Positions 25,430-37,521 are shown, counted from the stretch's first letter. The stretch is 64,000 bases of DNA from Dallia pectoralis (GCA_029465975.1 CM055755.1:3783909-3847908); one strand, 5' to 3'. Numbers and translations: made by a program. Notes: generated from the letters alone by a model not told the origin.

Positions 25430-26518
25430 TCAAAGTGATATAACGTTGTCACAGATTGTGCAATTGCTTCTTAGGTAGACACCAGCTTTAGACGGGCCGA
25501 CAGCAGTGTTCCCTTGTAGTTTTTGTATCTCAGACTTGATATGACTACACACCATAGCCTTGGGAATTACTCTCCGTTTACGATGCAGCAGATAGCATCA
25601 GATGATGCCTTTTAATTGCCCTTATCTCGCCTAACCTCCTGTTTCTCACGTGAAATCCAATCTCATGGATCTGCTTCGGCTTATCCCGATGTGTTTCACA
25701 AACTACAGTGTACACTTGGTTCCAAAGCTCTGGGTGTTAGATTTAAGAAAGAACATATTTGAATCTGTCTTTCACAAACGTGAAAACGGGAAATAATGTC
25801 TTTCTTATGTATCAATTGAAGATTAGCCTTTGTCACGCCATTGCCTCAACATCTCAGTTCCCACAGCGAAGGAGGCAATACTTCCTGTAGTCAAATACGC
25901 CATTGGTGTTGTCTATAATATTTATATTCCCGAACGGAGGGTGTTGGGAGCAGTGGGCTGTTAATTCCTAAATGAGTCCTTGGGAGGGCAAAATGCATTC
26001 TTACTTTATTGAACAACTACAGTCCGAAAATCTACGGTAAACACGACTGCGAGGGACAACATCGAAACAATTCTGTGTACAATGGCTGACTCACTGCACA
26101 AATTGTATTAATCATTGGCACATCTTCAAATTTACTTTCGATCTTTTTTTACCCTGCGACTTGCGTGTGCGGCTGCATTAAAAATAAAACATTTGACAAA
26201 AATCTGACCGTTCAATATGGACGTGAAGTGTGGTGTGGTGAAGTGCAAGAGCACACACCACAAAGGCACTATCTGAGCCAGAAGCCTTGGGAATATTTGC
26301 CAGACGGAAAGTGGCCAGTTACTTTGGAAATGATTATTAATAAGGCCAAAGTCGAGTAACTTGTCACCGTGGCAACGCTCTGTTGATTGAGAGTGCAAAA
26401 CAAAAACAACAACGGCAAAAACAACAAGGGCCCTAAATACATGGGAGAGACACTTTATTTGATTGCTTATCTCCTGCTATAATGGGCTTGAAAAAATCTG
26501 CTTCTGTCATTTCATTTT
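25430..26518. other. Non-coding stretch, no gene seen
   Basis: About 1.1 kb. Nothing repetitive or gene-like is recognised. Confidence 0.45.
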
Positions 26519-26704
26519 GTCAATTCCCTTTAACAGTGTTAAGCTTTGACATTAACACTTTCTCAATTCCCTTTAACGGTGTTAAGCTTAGACATTAACA
26601 CTTTCGCTTTGACATTAACACTTTCTCAATTCCCTTTAACGGTGTTAAGCTTTGACATTAACACTCTCTCAGTTCCCTTTAACGGTGTTAAGCTTTGACA
26701 TCCA
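26519..26704. repeat. 43-bp tandem repeat with internal hairpin motif, 4 copies
   Basis: Each unit carries CAATTCCCTTTAACGGTGTT and AAGCTTTGACATTAACACTT. Within a unit GTGTTAA and TTAACAC form a 7-bp stem around a 9-nt loop. The second copy has an extra duplicated 20-bp stretch (GCTTTGACATTAACACTTTC). Confidence 0.93.
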
Positions 26705-27126
26705 CTTACAAAATGCATAGTTTGAACGTTTAACAAGCCATACATTTCATTAACAAAAAACTATTTTGTTGAATATTTGAAATGTTTGTAACAGAATAAA
26801 GGTAACATCTGAGTGTGCCTTAGCAACGCTAATATCTATGCAGAATTAAGTATGCTATATCTGCATGTGTAATAGGGTGCGAGTTATAATATGAAAATAT
26901 CCTAATTACAATGTTATATATAATACATTTTCACCCAGATATTTTTCGAATTCATAATATAATAAATTTGGCTTTATGACCTTCAACCCCAAGCAGACTT
27001 GGGTCAGCCAATCAGATCGACACATACCTTTTAAACTACATCTGATGCTGATCGGGTTATTATCATGCTCTACCAGGAGCCTAGATAACACTCTCCTGCC
27101 TTCTTCCTTGACTGAAATCATGGCTC
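26705..27126. other. AT-rich spacer, no gene seen
   Basis: AT-rich single-copy sequence lies between a minisatellite and a SINE. A 71-codon minus-strand frame has no recognisable domain. Confidence 0.45.
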
Positions 27127-27310
27127 AAGCCACCACAAGGAGTCGCTAGAGGGCCACACGTCCAGCCAACCGGACGACCGCCCACACAACGTGAACAGCG
27201 GTGGCCGATCTTTAGCGTGACACCCGACCTATATCGCTAACGGGATTAGAACCCAAGTCTCGCTGCGGCACGGCGTTCTACACGGAAAACACTAACGCCT
27301 TCGTTCAGAT
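27127..27310 (-). mobile_element. Decayed tRNA-derived SINE
   Basis: Read on the minus strand, a tRNA-like head (box-B-like GGGTTCTAATCCCG at 27241-27254) is followed by CCGGTTGGCTGGACG-type middle sequence and then CTCTAGCGACTCCTTGTGG (27138-27156). That last phrase marks the body of a tRNA-derived SINE abundant in salmonid and pike genomes. Box A is not clear, and many substitutions show that the copy is old. The family call is from memory. A short piece of what looks like the same SINE lies at 55226-55262. Confidence 0.6.
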
Positions 27311-27403
27311 GTCTAAGGGAGTCCGTCACCGGTTGGCGCTCAGTGGGTGACGACTCTGGTTACGGTAAACGGAAAGGAAGTGGGTGTCGGGTGTCAGGTG
27401 TCA

Positions 27404-27520
27404 GGAAGAGCTGAGAGAGGCGATATTGATGGAAGAGATGAGAGGGGAGATATTGATGGAAGAGCTGAGAGAGGCGATATTGATGGAAGAGCTGAGAGAG
27501 GAGATATTGATGGAAGAGTG
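27404..27520. repeat. 27-bp minisatellite, about 4.4 copies
   Basis: The unit is GAAGAGCTGAGAGAGGCGAT plus ATTGATG. It is strongly purine-rich on the plus strand. Three overlapping frames stay open because 27 is a multiple of three and no stop codon occurs in the unit. A short GTGTCGGGTGTCAGG duplication precedes it. Confidence 0.92.
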
Positions 27521-28891
27521 GAAGAGAAGGACTGAAGATGGAAGGTTGGGGGAAGCCTTGTGCGGTTTTCACCCTTCTCACTAGGTTTTGAGCTAAATGA
27601 AACAATATTCCAGTGGAAAGTAAAATATATTCTCTAGTTTATGACCAGCAGTTTAATGATACTGGGTGTTTTCTCCTTCTGTTACATATTTTGTTAAGGG
27701 ATTGCAAGTCTCAATCAAATAATGAACAGACTAAGTTAATATTGGTAAAAAAACAAGTTTGAAAGTGCCTCAGTTGTATTTGTATCGGGTTTAAACACAT
27801 ATTTAATACTTTTCAAAAACCCTTTACTGCTAGATGTTGTCGTAGACTGGTCTACATTAAAAATTAAACGCAAAAGCACTAGACCCAACGCATCAAACTC
27901 AACGCAGGCTGTGATCTGTGTTTTCGCCATGTATCTGCCCGGCGACGACCTTTAACCTCTCTATTAGAGCACATGCTTTCCGCTCGTTTTAATTGGAAGG
28001 GTTTTTTTTTTTACGCCACACAAACGACCGGCCGTGTTCTCGCAGAGTAATGATCTCGCCTCGCCGGCTCTGTCGACCGTTGACGTCGGCGGGGACAGAA
28101 CGTACACACCAGTGAGGAAACGAACACGTACTGCAGCTTTGACGAGCTATTGATCTGCCGAGAGGCTAACAAAGTCCCTGGCCATTTTTCTTCACTGCAT
28201 TTATTCATACACTCGGCTGAAATACAAGGCACACTACAATGACCCGTCCCTTTTCTTTGCGAACTGTGCAATTTTCCCTCGTTCATTATAACCACTCGAG
28301 TGTCCTGAACTTGGGAGCGGCCGAACAACAATTAGCCATGTGTTGCACAGGCGACTGGGCCTCGGCCGTGAAGCTCCTAGCTGTGAATCAGATGTGAATC
28401 AAACGACGCTGCATTACACAAGCGGAGAAAAACAACTTGAAATCGAGACTTCTGGGAAATCGACGAGCAGAGCGACGGGCGACCGCAAACCTCTTCGCGG
28501 AGCGACGGCCAGCGGTCCAGAATGAACGACGGTTGGATCTGGGGTCGGTGCCGTTCATCTACTGGGCGCACCCGGCACTGACGTGGGAGATGAATCACTC
28601 TGATGACCTCATCGGGTGTCACGTCTTCGACCACCGCCAGCGCGAGGAGGACTCGTGTTAAAACGACACGTCGCGGGAGGGTTATTTCGTACTTCTCTTT
28701 TTTTGGCTAAAATGTGATCGTCACGGTTAACACGGGTCAAGGCTCTCCATCAGGCGTCTGTCCCGGGTCCGAACGGTGATTAATGTCCTTGTAAATGGGT
28801 TCAGAAACAGTTATTATGTGCCGGCGCAGGTCCAGTCACGTACAGCCCAGTTCTACACAAGGACATCGGATGATACAAATGCAAAGAAATG
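27521..28891. other. Non-coding stretch with a CpG-dense patch
   Basis: About 1.4 kb. The part from about 28440 to 28690 is rich in CpG (repeated GCGAC, CGACGG, GCGGAGCG) and could be a small CpG island. No first exon or core promoter is recognisable next to it. The 60- to 106-codon frames on both strands have no known domain. Confidence 0.4.
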
Positions 28892-28983
28892 TAGGGTCGG
28901 TAGAGTCAGTATAGTCTGTAGAGTCAGTACGGTCAGTAGAGTCAGTAGAGTCAGTACAGTCAGTAGAGTCAGCAGAGTCAGTG
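28892..28983. repeat. 9-bp minisatellite (AGAGTCAGT type), about 10 copies
   Basis: Units alternate between AGAGTCAGT and ACGGTCAGT/ATAGTCTGT forms. It is short and imperfect. Confidence 0.9.
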
Positions 28984-29110
28984 GGCCGACCAGAATGTAG
29001 GATCAGACAAGAGGCGTAAGATGAGGTCAGACCAGTTGTATTGGGTCAGACCAGAGGTGTAGGGAAGGGTGAGAGGTTAAAGCTCATACCAGAGGTGTAG
29101 GGTTAGGCAG
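28984..29110. repeat. Degenerate repeat with GGTCAGACCAG and AGGTGTAGGG motifs
   Basis: Three to four weak copies of a GATCAGAC/GGTCAGACCAG block, each followed by (G)AGGTGTAGGG-like sequence. It is too decayed for a firm unit length. Confidence 0.6.
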
Positions 29111-31014
29111 TGAGAGTGCACTGGCGCCCACTAGACATTTGCAGACAGGGTCTTGCAGTCCGTATCAGCACCAGTCATATGTTCAGGGGTTCACGTTGAG
29201 CAGTTTGAGTTCACTGTGCCCACGGCTTCACAATAAAAGCAGACGCCGCGTATTCTGAGCACGCAGGCAGACAGACACTGTATGAAGAGGGATTTTACTC
29301 CGTTATCCCCGGCTGATTCATCTGGAGAGCCACGGTAATGGCCCAACTCTATTCATTTTTCATACGACACTGTGCCCTGTGACATAGTTTTTCTTCCTGC
29401 CCGACTCCCTTGTATGGCGCCACACACAGCTCCCATTGCCAGCACTAATCATGTGTTTATGTGGGCCAGACGTGTGTATACAGAGGCGAGCTGGGTCGAA
29501 AAACACACTCCGGTTAGACTTCTGCCTCAGTTGCATTTCTCCTCTCTCAGCTTTTGAAAAGTGCACATGGTAAATGTTAAATAAACTGTACATCAAGAGC
29601 TGGAAAGAAGAGGAACATCTATTTCTTACGAATGCGTGTAACTGTAACTGTCAACTGGACTTTGAACCAAACATGGTTTGATAAGCCAAATAAGACCAAA
29701 TAAAATCCCCAATGAGAAAATAGAACATTTGTTTGCTAGAGCAAATCCCTGAATGTATAGGTGAAGAAAAATCTATTGTCCCTTCCCTAGGCAAAGCTCA
29801 AACTAGTCGAGGAACACAAGAATGTGTTCAGATTTCCGGTAAACTTGGAGTTAATGATGGATGTGATTCTGTATGATCCACGTGTTCTTCAGATCGGCCT
29901 GATCTGCTGTCATTCTCCTGAAGAACTCTTCAATACCGAAGAGAACTTACAGCTGCTTCAATGGCAGGTTGTCTTCAAGGTCCAGATCCCCTCCAAACCA
30001 CATTACCAGCACCTGCGTGACCTTTGATATGGGATCAATATTGTGGCTTGTGCTGTTTGGTTTTCTGCAGACACACCAGGACCCATTGAATGCAGACTCA
30101 ACATGACTTTTTAAACAACCCGTCCCGGCATTTGTTCGACACGACCGCATAAACACGACGCACAGTGTTTTCGGAGCATCACGTATTCCCACAGTTTTTC
30201 TCACAACAGCGCACATATGAAATAAACAACAATCCCTCACCAGTTTATTGGTGAAAACTGCTGCAGGGTACGTTGTCATCTCCTGCCAGCCTTCCGTCAT
30301 CTCTACCCCTGTCAGACCCTCTCCTGTCGCCTCAGGACATTTACGTCCTGGCGGCTTGTGGACTATACGTTTTTTGGGAGTTTTTTTACGCCACAATATG
30401 TCTTTTTTTGAAATGTATTCAAAAATACTTGTGCCATAGATTGTTTTGCAATGTCATCTTCTGAAATTCACCCTCTTGAGGCAGCTTGTGGAGAAAAGTT
30501 GCGCTGTGAAGAGCAATATGTTCTCTGGGCTGCTTTGGACAACAAATAAGATAACGTGATTTCTGAAGCGTAAACTGGGGAAATATTTTTTTCCATGCTC
30601 ATGTCCAGAAATGCCAGATTCAATCGATGTTGTTTCTATAACACACTTTCGCTATATACTTTTTATTGGTACAACCGGCTACATACAAGGCTGATAAACA
30701 AAATATTATTGAAGTATTAGCTGTGATTTCACATCTAGTCACTATTTCTTTATTAAGATATTTTCCTAGGGGTAGAATCTGAAAGGTTTGTTAATTTTTA
30801 ATTGATTTGCAAAAACGTTTTTTTTTAACCTTATCATTATGGCGTATTGCGTGTAGAGTTTTGAGGAAAAATTCAATTTTGCAGTTTGGTTGTAACAACA
30901 AAATGTAGAAAAAGTGAAGCGCTGTGAATACTTTCTGGATGAGCTGTATGCACGCTGACAGACCAAAAGGAAGACAACCTGTTCACTTGGGAGAAGAATC
31001 CAGATATGAGGAAC
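29111..31014. other. Non-coding stretch, no gene seen
   Basis: About 1.9 kb. A 149-codon minus-strand frame (29947-30396) has no recognisable domain and overlaps plus-strand frames. The part from 30550 to 30910 is AT-rich. Confidence 0.4.
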
Positions 31015-32143
31015 GTTGTACCTTGGTTGTACCCTGGTTGTATCCTGGCTGTATCCTGGCTGTACCCTGGTTGTACCCTGGTTGTACCCTGGTTGTATCC
31101 TGGCTGTATCCTGGCTGTACCCTGGTTGTACCCTGGTTGTACCCTGGCTGTACCCTGGTTGTATCCTGGCTGTATCCTGGCTGTATCCTGGTTGTATCCT
31201 GGCTGTACCCTGGTTGTATCCTGGCTGTACCCTGGTTGTATCCTGGCTGTACCCTGGTTGTATCCTGGCTGTATCCTGGCTGTATCCTGGCTGTACCCTG
31301 GTTGTACCCTGGTTGTATCCTGGTTGTATCCTGGCTGTATCCTGGCTGTATCCTGGCTGTACCCTGGTTGTACCCTGGCTGTACCCTGGTTGTATCCTGG
31401 CTGTACCGTGGTTGTACATGTGTATCCTGGCTGTACCCTGGTTGTACCCTGGCTGTACCCTGGTTGTACATGTGTATCCTGGCTGTACCCTGGTTGTACA
31501 TGTGTATCCTGGCTGTACCCTGGTTGTATCCTGGCTGTACCCTGGTTGTACATGTGTATCCTGGCTGTACCCTGGTTGTATCCTGGCTGTACCCAGGTTG
31601 TACATGTGTATCCTGGCTGTACCCTGGTTGTACATGTGTATCCTGGCTGTACCCTGGTTGTATCCTGGCTGTACCCTGGTTGTATCCTGGCTGTATCCTG
31701 GCTGTACCCTGGTTGTATCCTGGCTGTACCCTGGTTGTATCCTGGCTGTATCCTGGCTGTACCCTGGTTGTATCCTGGCTGTACCCTGGTTGTATCCTGG
31801 CTGTATCCTGGCTGTACCCTGGTTGTATCCTGGCTGTACCCTGGTTGTATTCTGGCTGTATCCTGGTTGTACATGTGTATCCTGGCTGTACCCTGGTTGT
31901 ATCCTGGCTGTACCCTGGTTGTACATGTGTATCCTGGCTGTACCCTGGTTGTATCCTGGCTGTACCCTGGTTGTACATGTGTATCCTGGCTGTACCCTGG
32001 TTGTATCCTGGCTGTACCCTGGTTGTACATGTGTATCCTGGCTGTACCCTGGTTGTATCCTGGCTGTACCCTGGTTGTACATGTGTAACCTGGCTGTACC
32101 CTGGCTGTACCCTGGTTGTACCCTAGTTGTACATGTGTACCCA
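31015..32143. repeat. 11-bp minisatellite, about 100 copies, with clustered TGTACATGTG interruptions
   Basis: The unit is TGTACCCTGGT or TGTATCCTGGC, in mixed order. In the right two-thirds (from about 31405) a TGTACATGTG insertion appears twelve times, creating longer composite units. The left third has none. No stop codon occurs in any frame of either strand, so six overlapping frames of 331 to 496 codons cover it. Their translations are low-complexity (PGCTLVVSWLY-type and QPGYNQGTARI-type) and are not evidence of a protein. Confidence 0.98.
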
Positions 32144-32539
32144 GGACAAAGGCTCAAACTAATAGAACATTGGGCACACTGGGGTTTTCTGAGACAGTAA
32201 TAACAATAATTTGTTAAAATCTCATTCATGGCATAAGATATGATATTACATAACATTTAACAACATTGGCAATGGACATGAAACACATTGGTAATGTATT
32301 TGTGGACGCTGTTAAGCGAGTTATATGGAAAAGATCAGTGGGATTTCATGATAGTAGCACACTTGCTTTTCAAACACTAAAATATCATCAAAACCAAAAG
32401 GGACTGCTTTCCATCTTCACAACGAATCAACGCCAGTTGCCAACTGTGACACGCGGGGACCTGAATTCCAGTCCGGGAAATGCATTCGTTATCCATTTTC
32501 AAAGATGTAATTGTTTCATGTGAAACAGCCATGATTTCC

Positions 32540-32775
32540 CTCATGAATATTCATGCTTGTGCTCAGACTCGCCCTCGTGAATATTCATCAGGGCCCGGCC
32601 AACCGGTGAAGAGCCCACTAGTTCCTGCAGCCCTGCCGCAGCACAGTCCCAGTGATCCATCTGAGGTGGTCATTCAACAGGCGCCTCTCATAAGCCAGTC
32701 GGCGCATTCATCATTCGCCGAGCTGCTCAATTATTCAACGCTGCCTTTAAATATTGCAAGAGCTATGTACATTTT
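32540..32775. promoter_or_regulatory. Candidate conserved element with paired TGAATATTCAT palindromes
   Basis: The 14-bp perfect palindrome CATGAATATTCATG lies at 32542-32555. A second TGAATATTCATC lies 36 bp further on, at 32578. Downstream come CAATTATTCAACG and CCTTTAAATATTGCAAG. ATGAATATTCAT resembles the palindromic POU dimer site (MORE type). The segment is non-repetitive. Function is inferred from motifs only. Confidence 0.3.
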
Positions 32776-32777
32776 TA

Positions 32778-32905
32778 CATGTTACATTTAACTCACGCCG
32801 CGGACGCTCGCATCAGGGGCAACTCACAGGGCCAATTAGAGCTAAATGCCTTGCTCAGGGGCATGACAAGTATGTTTTTGTCTCCATGTCAATTTAAGGA
32901 TTCCG
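32778..32905 (+). mobile_element. Decayed fragment of a common fish interspersed repeat
   Basis: The order CATTTAACTCACGCCGCGGACGC, GGGCCAATTAGAGCTAAATG and CCTTGCTCAGGGGCATGACA matches the well-known fish repeat block 'catttagcagacgc ... caattagggttaag ... tgccttgctcaagggcac'. Substitutions and small indels show age. Its usual tail is not visible here, though a tail-like piece occurs at 14283-14312. Confidence 0.6.
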
Positions 32906-33159
32906 ACCACACAGATTTAAACGAGGACAGGTTTGGTGCCTGGTCGGGACAGCTAGAGGACTTTTATTCCTCATTTCTGCACTAAACAACTCTCAGACGC
33001 TGCCAGTAATCTCTGGCACGGCGCCATCCCTTGGAGGCAGCACCAGGACATTCTCCAGGCTACTGAATCGGGACACATCTGGCAAAATAACCTTTCTGGC
33101 TCCGCGGAGATGACCGGTTTCCGCGGCTTCGATCGTCTCTGGAGTGCGCGGGCGGTTTA

Positions 33160-33372
33160 TTAAGAAGACATTGACCCGAATTCCATTGAAGCCCTCGCGG
33201 CCGCTCTCACATGTATAACAACTTCTCCGTAAACCATTGACTCAATTGCACTAATGAAGTCCAGGTGTTCTGCACAGCTCCCACGGTTCCACTGCGTTAT
33301 TCCCATAATATCGGAGCGCTCCACACTCCCAGAGGGGTTTTCAGTGGTAATCTTCTGGCCATTAACCCACAT
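33160..33372 (-). other. Unassigned 70-codon open frame in single-copy sequence
   Basis: The frame reads MWVNGQKITTENPSGSVERS at its start and is non-repetitive, with protein-like composition. No domain is recognisable, no clear splice acceptor or donor bounds it, and overlapping plus-strand frames exist (33254-33580). It may be chance, or a side effect of a conserved non-coding element. I do not call it a gene. Confidence 0.15.
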
Positions 33373-35785
33373 TCCATTGATAACGCTGCCGAGCCCCGAT
33401 GGAAAGCTCCGCTGTAACCACGGAATTAGGCTCCGGCGTTTGCATTTGGATCGCCTCGGGCCCGCTCCCGCTGGAAATCAAACCGACACGTCGAACCTGG
33501 GACGCGTTTGTTTCGGAGGGCACCGAAAACAAACATGCGACCCAGGGCAGGCTAAACGCGAAACATTTACATGTTGTTAGTTAGCTTATGAAGCAATGTT
33601 TGTTCAATAGAAAGTCTGCTCACGTCAGATGACGTCCATATTCTGACGAGTTCTTTAACACACCGAAACACTTAACCTAATGGTGCTTGTTTATTATTCA
33701 TAAAACGGTGGAAGTGTTATTATATATAACCTATATATAGCCCGGGGTCATATTACACTCCGTGGATAATACAGATTTGTATCTGGTCATATGTGTATTT
33801 ATTTAAACATTTATTCTATGACAAAATGATGAGTTGTTTGGCCCTGTTTTAAAAAATAAAAACATACATAAAATATAAAATGACACCACTGGCTAAAACC
33901 TAGCTGCACCCTTCAATAAGGAAGACGGCTTCTTAAAAAACAAAATGCCTCGGTAGTGCCAATCTCTTCGATTATATTCGTTGACAAGATAAACAAACGT
34001 AGACACGCCGTGCCAACCGCGATCGCTCAGCCATCATGTCCAGGCATAACAGACCTGATCATGATCACGGTTATATTGAATTCAACAGTGGCCCGGAAAC
34101 GGCTGCTCTCTATCAGTAAAGACAAATTAGCTCATGTTGACAACGGTTATTGTGATGCACTGAGGTCTGTGCTGGAAAACATCCTCACTGCAATATTCTG
34201 GATTTTCAATTTATGCCTAGAAGATGGTCTGACTAGAGTTAAAGGTACCGACAAAAAACCCTTTAGTGGTCAATAGGGTTGACCCATCAACTAGTCAATG
34301 CCGGCACTAATAAGAAATCTTTAGACAAAATTGTGTTTTAGAGAAACCTGACAAACGGCATAACAGCATTCCAGCAGAAACGGCGTCGGTGTGTTTTATT
34401 GTGTGGGCCAAATAAACCCATTGAGCTTGACAAAAAAACAGTTCCCATTTGTTATGTTGCTCTATTTAATTGCTCAGGTTTTTCCGAATAAAGGTACTTT
34501 ACAAGTTACAGGAATGGGGAATTATATAAAACACCAAATATAGGTATTTTTCTGGGCAACAGAAATATATTTTTTTCAGGTGGATATAAACACGACAAAT
34601 CAAAACTAATATAAAAGATATGAAGTAAACGAGTCTAGCATATATGTATTTGCTTCAAGCTACACTTAAATCTGAACAGTGACCAGATGGAGATGAACTC
34701 CAGACTATAAAGCTAAGGGCTATTTGACATGCTGCAGTACACTGGGTTTCTAGCATTAATTAATGAGAATTATTCAGACAATGTCCTTTGGGGGTTAAAT
34801 AGCTTTATTCCCATGGTGTGTCGCTGAACGCCTCGTTTGATCCAAACAAGATGACCTTTCCAGGATAAATTTGAATGAGTGCTGTTGCCCAGAAGCTTTC
34901 TGTCTCTGTGGACCCGACAGGAAAGAACATATCTTGAGAAAATGAATTACCCCATTGTGCCTGGTATCAATCACCTAGTGATATGGACATTCAAAAAGCC
35001 ACACGTTTTTTCCTCCTCACAACATGAAAACATATCGGAATAAAGTAACAATCGGTTAAAAAAAACTTGCTCACAACAACAGGGTTGTGTCTTCTTTCCC
35101 TGGTCCGGGGTACGATTGCGGTCATCGCGTTCGCGGACAGACATCAACTGTTATGGAGCTAGTCTACAGGCCCCGAGTCCACCGGCCTACCTGGTCACCT
35201 CCTCAGTAGCTGAAAACCGAGGAGAGATGCGCTCTGATTGGCTGGACACGGATGAGAGGGTAACACAACAGCCTTTGTGATACGTTTGCTCCATTGTCCA
35301 GCATGGGATAATACCTACGACGAGTGGCCCTGGGAGGACATCTGCGAGGCTGCTTCTCAGACGGATGATTTCATTACGTGAGCCAGGCTGTGGAGAGCTA
35401 CAGATGGAGCCTGAGTGGGGCAAATCCACGGAGCCAGAGACCCGGTCTGGTCCTCTCAACCCTCGCCCCCCCTCGGGTTATTTCTGGAGAGGTCTGGAGC
35501 GGATCCCGTCACAGCATACGGGTCGGAGATTAATTATGAAACCGGAACAATAGCACCTGGGTGATATGCAGGATGTTGAATGCGCAGAACGGTCCTTTGA
35601 AGAAAGAGAGCATTTTTTTCTTTTTCCCCCAAATTCATAATTGAGAAGAAACTTGTCAAAGTTGTTCTATTTTGAATGTTCTTTCCTTGTACAGACTGCT
35701 AAATGACTGCATTTATTTGCAAAACTGGGTTTAGCTATGAGGTTAACAGTGTGCTGTGAAATATCATCAGTATTTTGTCAAATAA

Positions 35786-35859
35786 CAGCACCAGACCACA
35801 GCCCCAGACCACAGCCCCAGACCACAGCACCAGACCACAGCACCAGACCACAGCACCAT
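35786..35859. repeat. 13-bp minisatellite, 5.7 copies
   Basis: The unit is CAGCMCCAGACCA, with C or A at the fifth position. Confidence 0.95.
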
Positions 35860-37470
35860 ACCGTGTTTACAATTATATTGAAATATTAGCCAAATCAAAG
35901 ACGCTGTCTATTTTGTTTTGGAAAAAATATAATTATTTAAGGGCATCCCAGGTGGCATAGGGTTTTATAGCACAAACACATTCCAGGACTAAGTGTGCCA
36001 GCAGATGACTAATGCCAGGACAACCCCACAGGTCCTGCACATTGGCCAGGGTCGAGGGAGGCACGGTCAGCAGGGTTCAACGGGTCTCCTCGCACTCTGG
36101 AGACCACTGCAGACGATTTAGGCACCGGCTCAGCCTGCAAAGGGATGAATCAATTCACTTCCCGGTCGAAAAAAGCAGAACGTCCTAGACTCGGAGAAAG
36201 GCTTGCCCGGGATTTCCAACCCATCCCAAATCTGCTGGTAGTTGTTGCTATGATACGAGGCTGCAGATACAACAGGAAATTACAATATTTGGGAATGGGT
36301 GCAGGTGAAGCGAGAGAGACCAGCAGGGGGGCCGAAGCAGGAGAGACCTGCAAAGGCCTCACCAGCAGCTTCTAGCCCACAGCCCATGTCATCTTAGGCA
36401 TTGGGACAGACAGTGATTAGTAGCACAATCTCAGCAGTCAGCCACGGTGAGATTGATGGGCACCTGCGAGGCTTGTAGTCACTGTGTGATGAGACGGCTA
36501 TAGCTCCCACACAGCAGATGGCCACACACAGACACGCTCAGACAGAAAACCTAAAGGGAAGTTCAGCAGCCGACTCAACTTATAAACACAGCCTCGCTCT
36601 ATAATCCGGCTCGTAAGCCCCTCCCTCCTGCATCAAACACATTGTCGTTTCCAGGACTCCACAAGCGTATGAAGGAAAGGAGGACCGAAAAGAACAATGA
36701 AATGATGGTTTGGTACGGGTAGGAGGGACGGCAGGCTAATCTGAATAGGCTTCAGAGACCTCAAACGGGTCCATGGGCACCTCAGTGCATATTGTGCACC
36801 AGGCAGGGAAGCCTTAGAGGAAGACGCGTCCAATCCTTTGTCCTCAAAGTGTGCTAACTGTGAATTAAACAGCTGGAGGCTTTCACCACCCTAACAATGC
36901 AGATGTGTGGAACACTTTTATGACATATGCCTCAGGAAACATGGCTCCTCGAATCAGAACACGTGTTTCCCCTGTACTTGTCCTATCGGATGATGATGTC
37001 ATCCCAATTTGCCCCGTGAAACCCAATGCCGCAAACAGAGGCGGAGCTTCTAATTAGCAGTGGCACCAGTGGCAGCCAATCAGAGGTGCCAATATTAATT
37101 ATGTTATGCTGAATATTATTTAGTTGACATTAACGTGATAAACATCTATATATTGGTTTTATAATTCCATAATGCATTTGTATAATCAAACAACCAATCA
37201 GTTACCGTTGGGGTGTTGTCAGATCTAAATATCTGGGCTGAGGAAGAGAGCTAGCTTAAGTAACAAAACAAAACTAAAAATAAAAATAGATTGTAGATAT
37301 GTCTGCCAGTCCGAAGAGGAAGGTGAAGCAAAACATCATGAACAAAAGATCATGTGCAGATAAGATAATGTAACAAAACATTTAGTGAAGTTGTTTAGCA
37401 GCAGAAGCATGAGAAGATGGACAGTCCTGTCATTACAATGACATCAGCAAAACAGGTATGATCCAGTTCT
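35860..37470. other. Non-coding stretch, possible transposon remnant
   Basis: About 1.6 kb. Around 37030-37090 the phrase AGAGGCGGAGCTTCTAATTA followed by GTGGCACCAGTGGCAGCC resembles the terminus of a DNA transposon. At 37299 a short frame begins MSASPKRKVKQN and stops after about 24 codons. I cannot place it in a family. No gene is supported. Confidence 0.3.
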
Positions 37471-37521
37471 AACAGCAGCTAGCAGCTAGCAGCTAACAGC
37501 TAGCAGCTAACAGCTAACAGC
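37471..37521. repeat. 7-bp AGCTAGC/AGCTAAC tandem repeat
   Basis: About seven short units with alternating G or A at the sixth position. Confidence 0.9.

Larger units (their letters stand above)
32144..35785. other. Long single-copy stretch with several candidate elements
   Basis: About 3.6 kb with no supported exon. Candidate regulatory and repeat features at 32540-32905 and the open frame at 33160-33372 are listed separately. The part from 33650 to 33900 is AT-rich, with a TATATATAACCTATATATAG palindrome near 33720. The part from 34300 to 35080 is AT-rich and featureless. Confidence 0.4.

Noticed and set aside
30766..32256. 496-codon minus-strand frame and five overlapping long frames
   Set aside because: All six frames are open through the same 11-bp array. 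Low-complexity translation and lack of any non-repeat domain make a gene unlikely.
33956..34276. 106-codon plus-strand frame
   Set aside because: There is no recognisable domain or splice context, and the surrounding sequence is AT-rich non-coding DNA.
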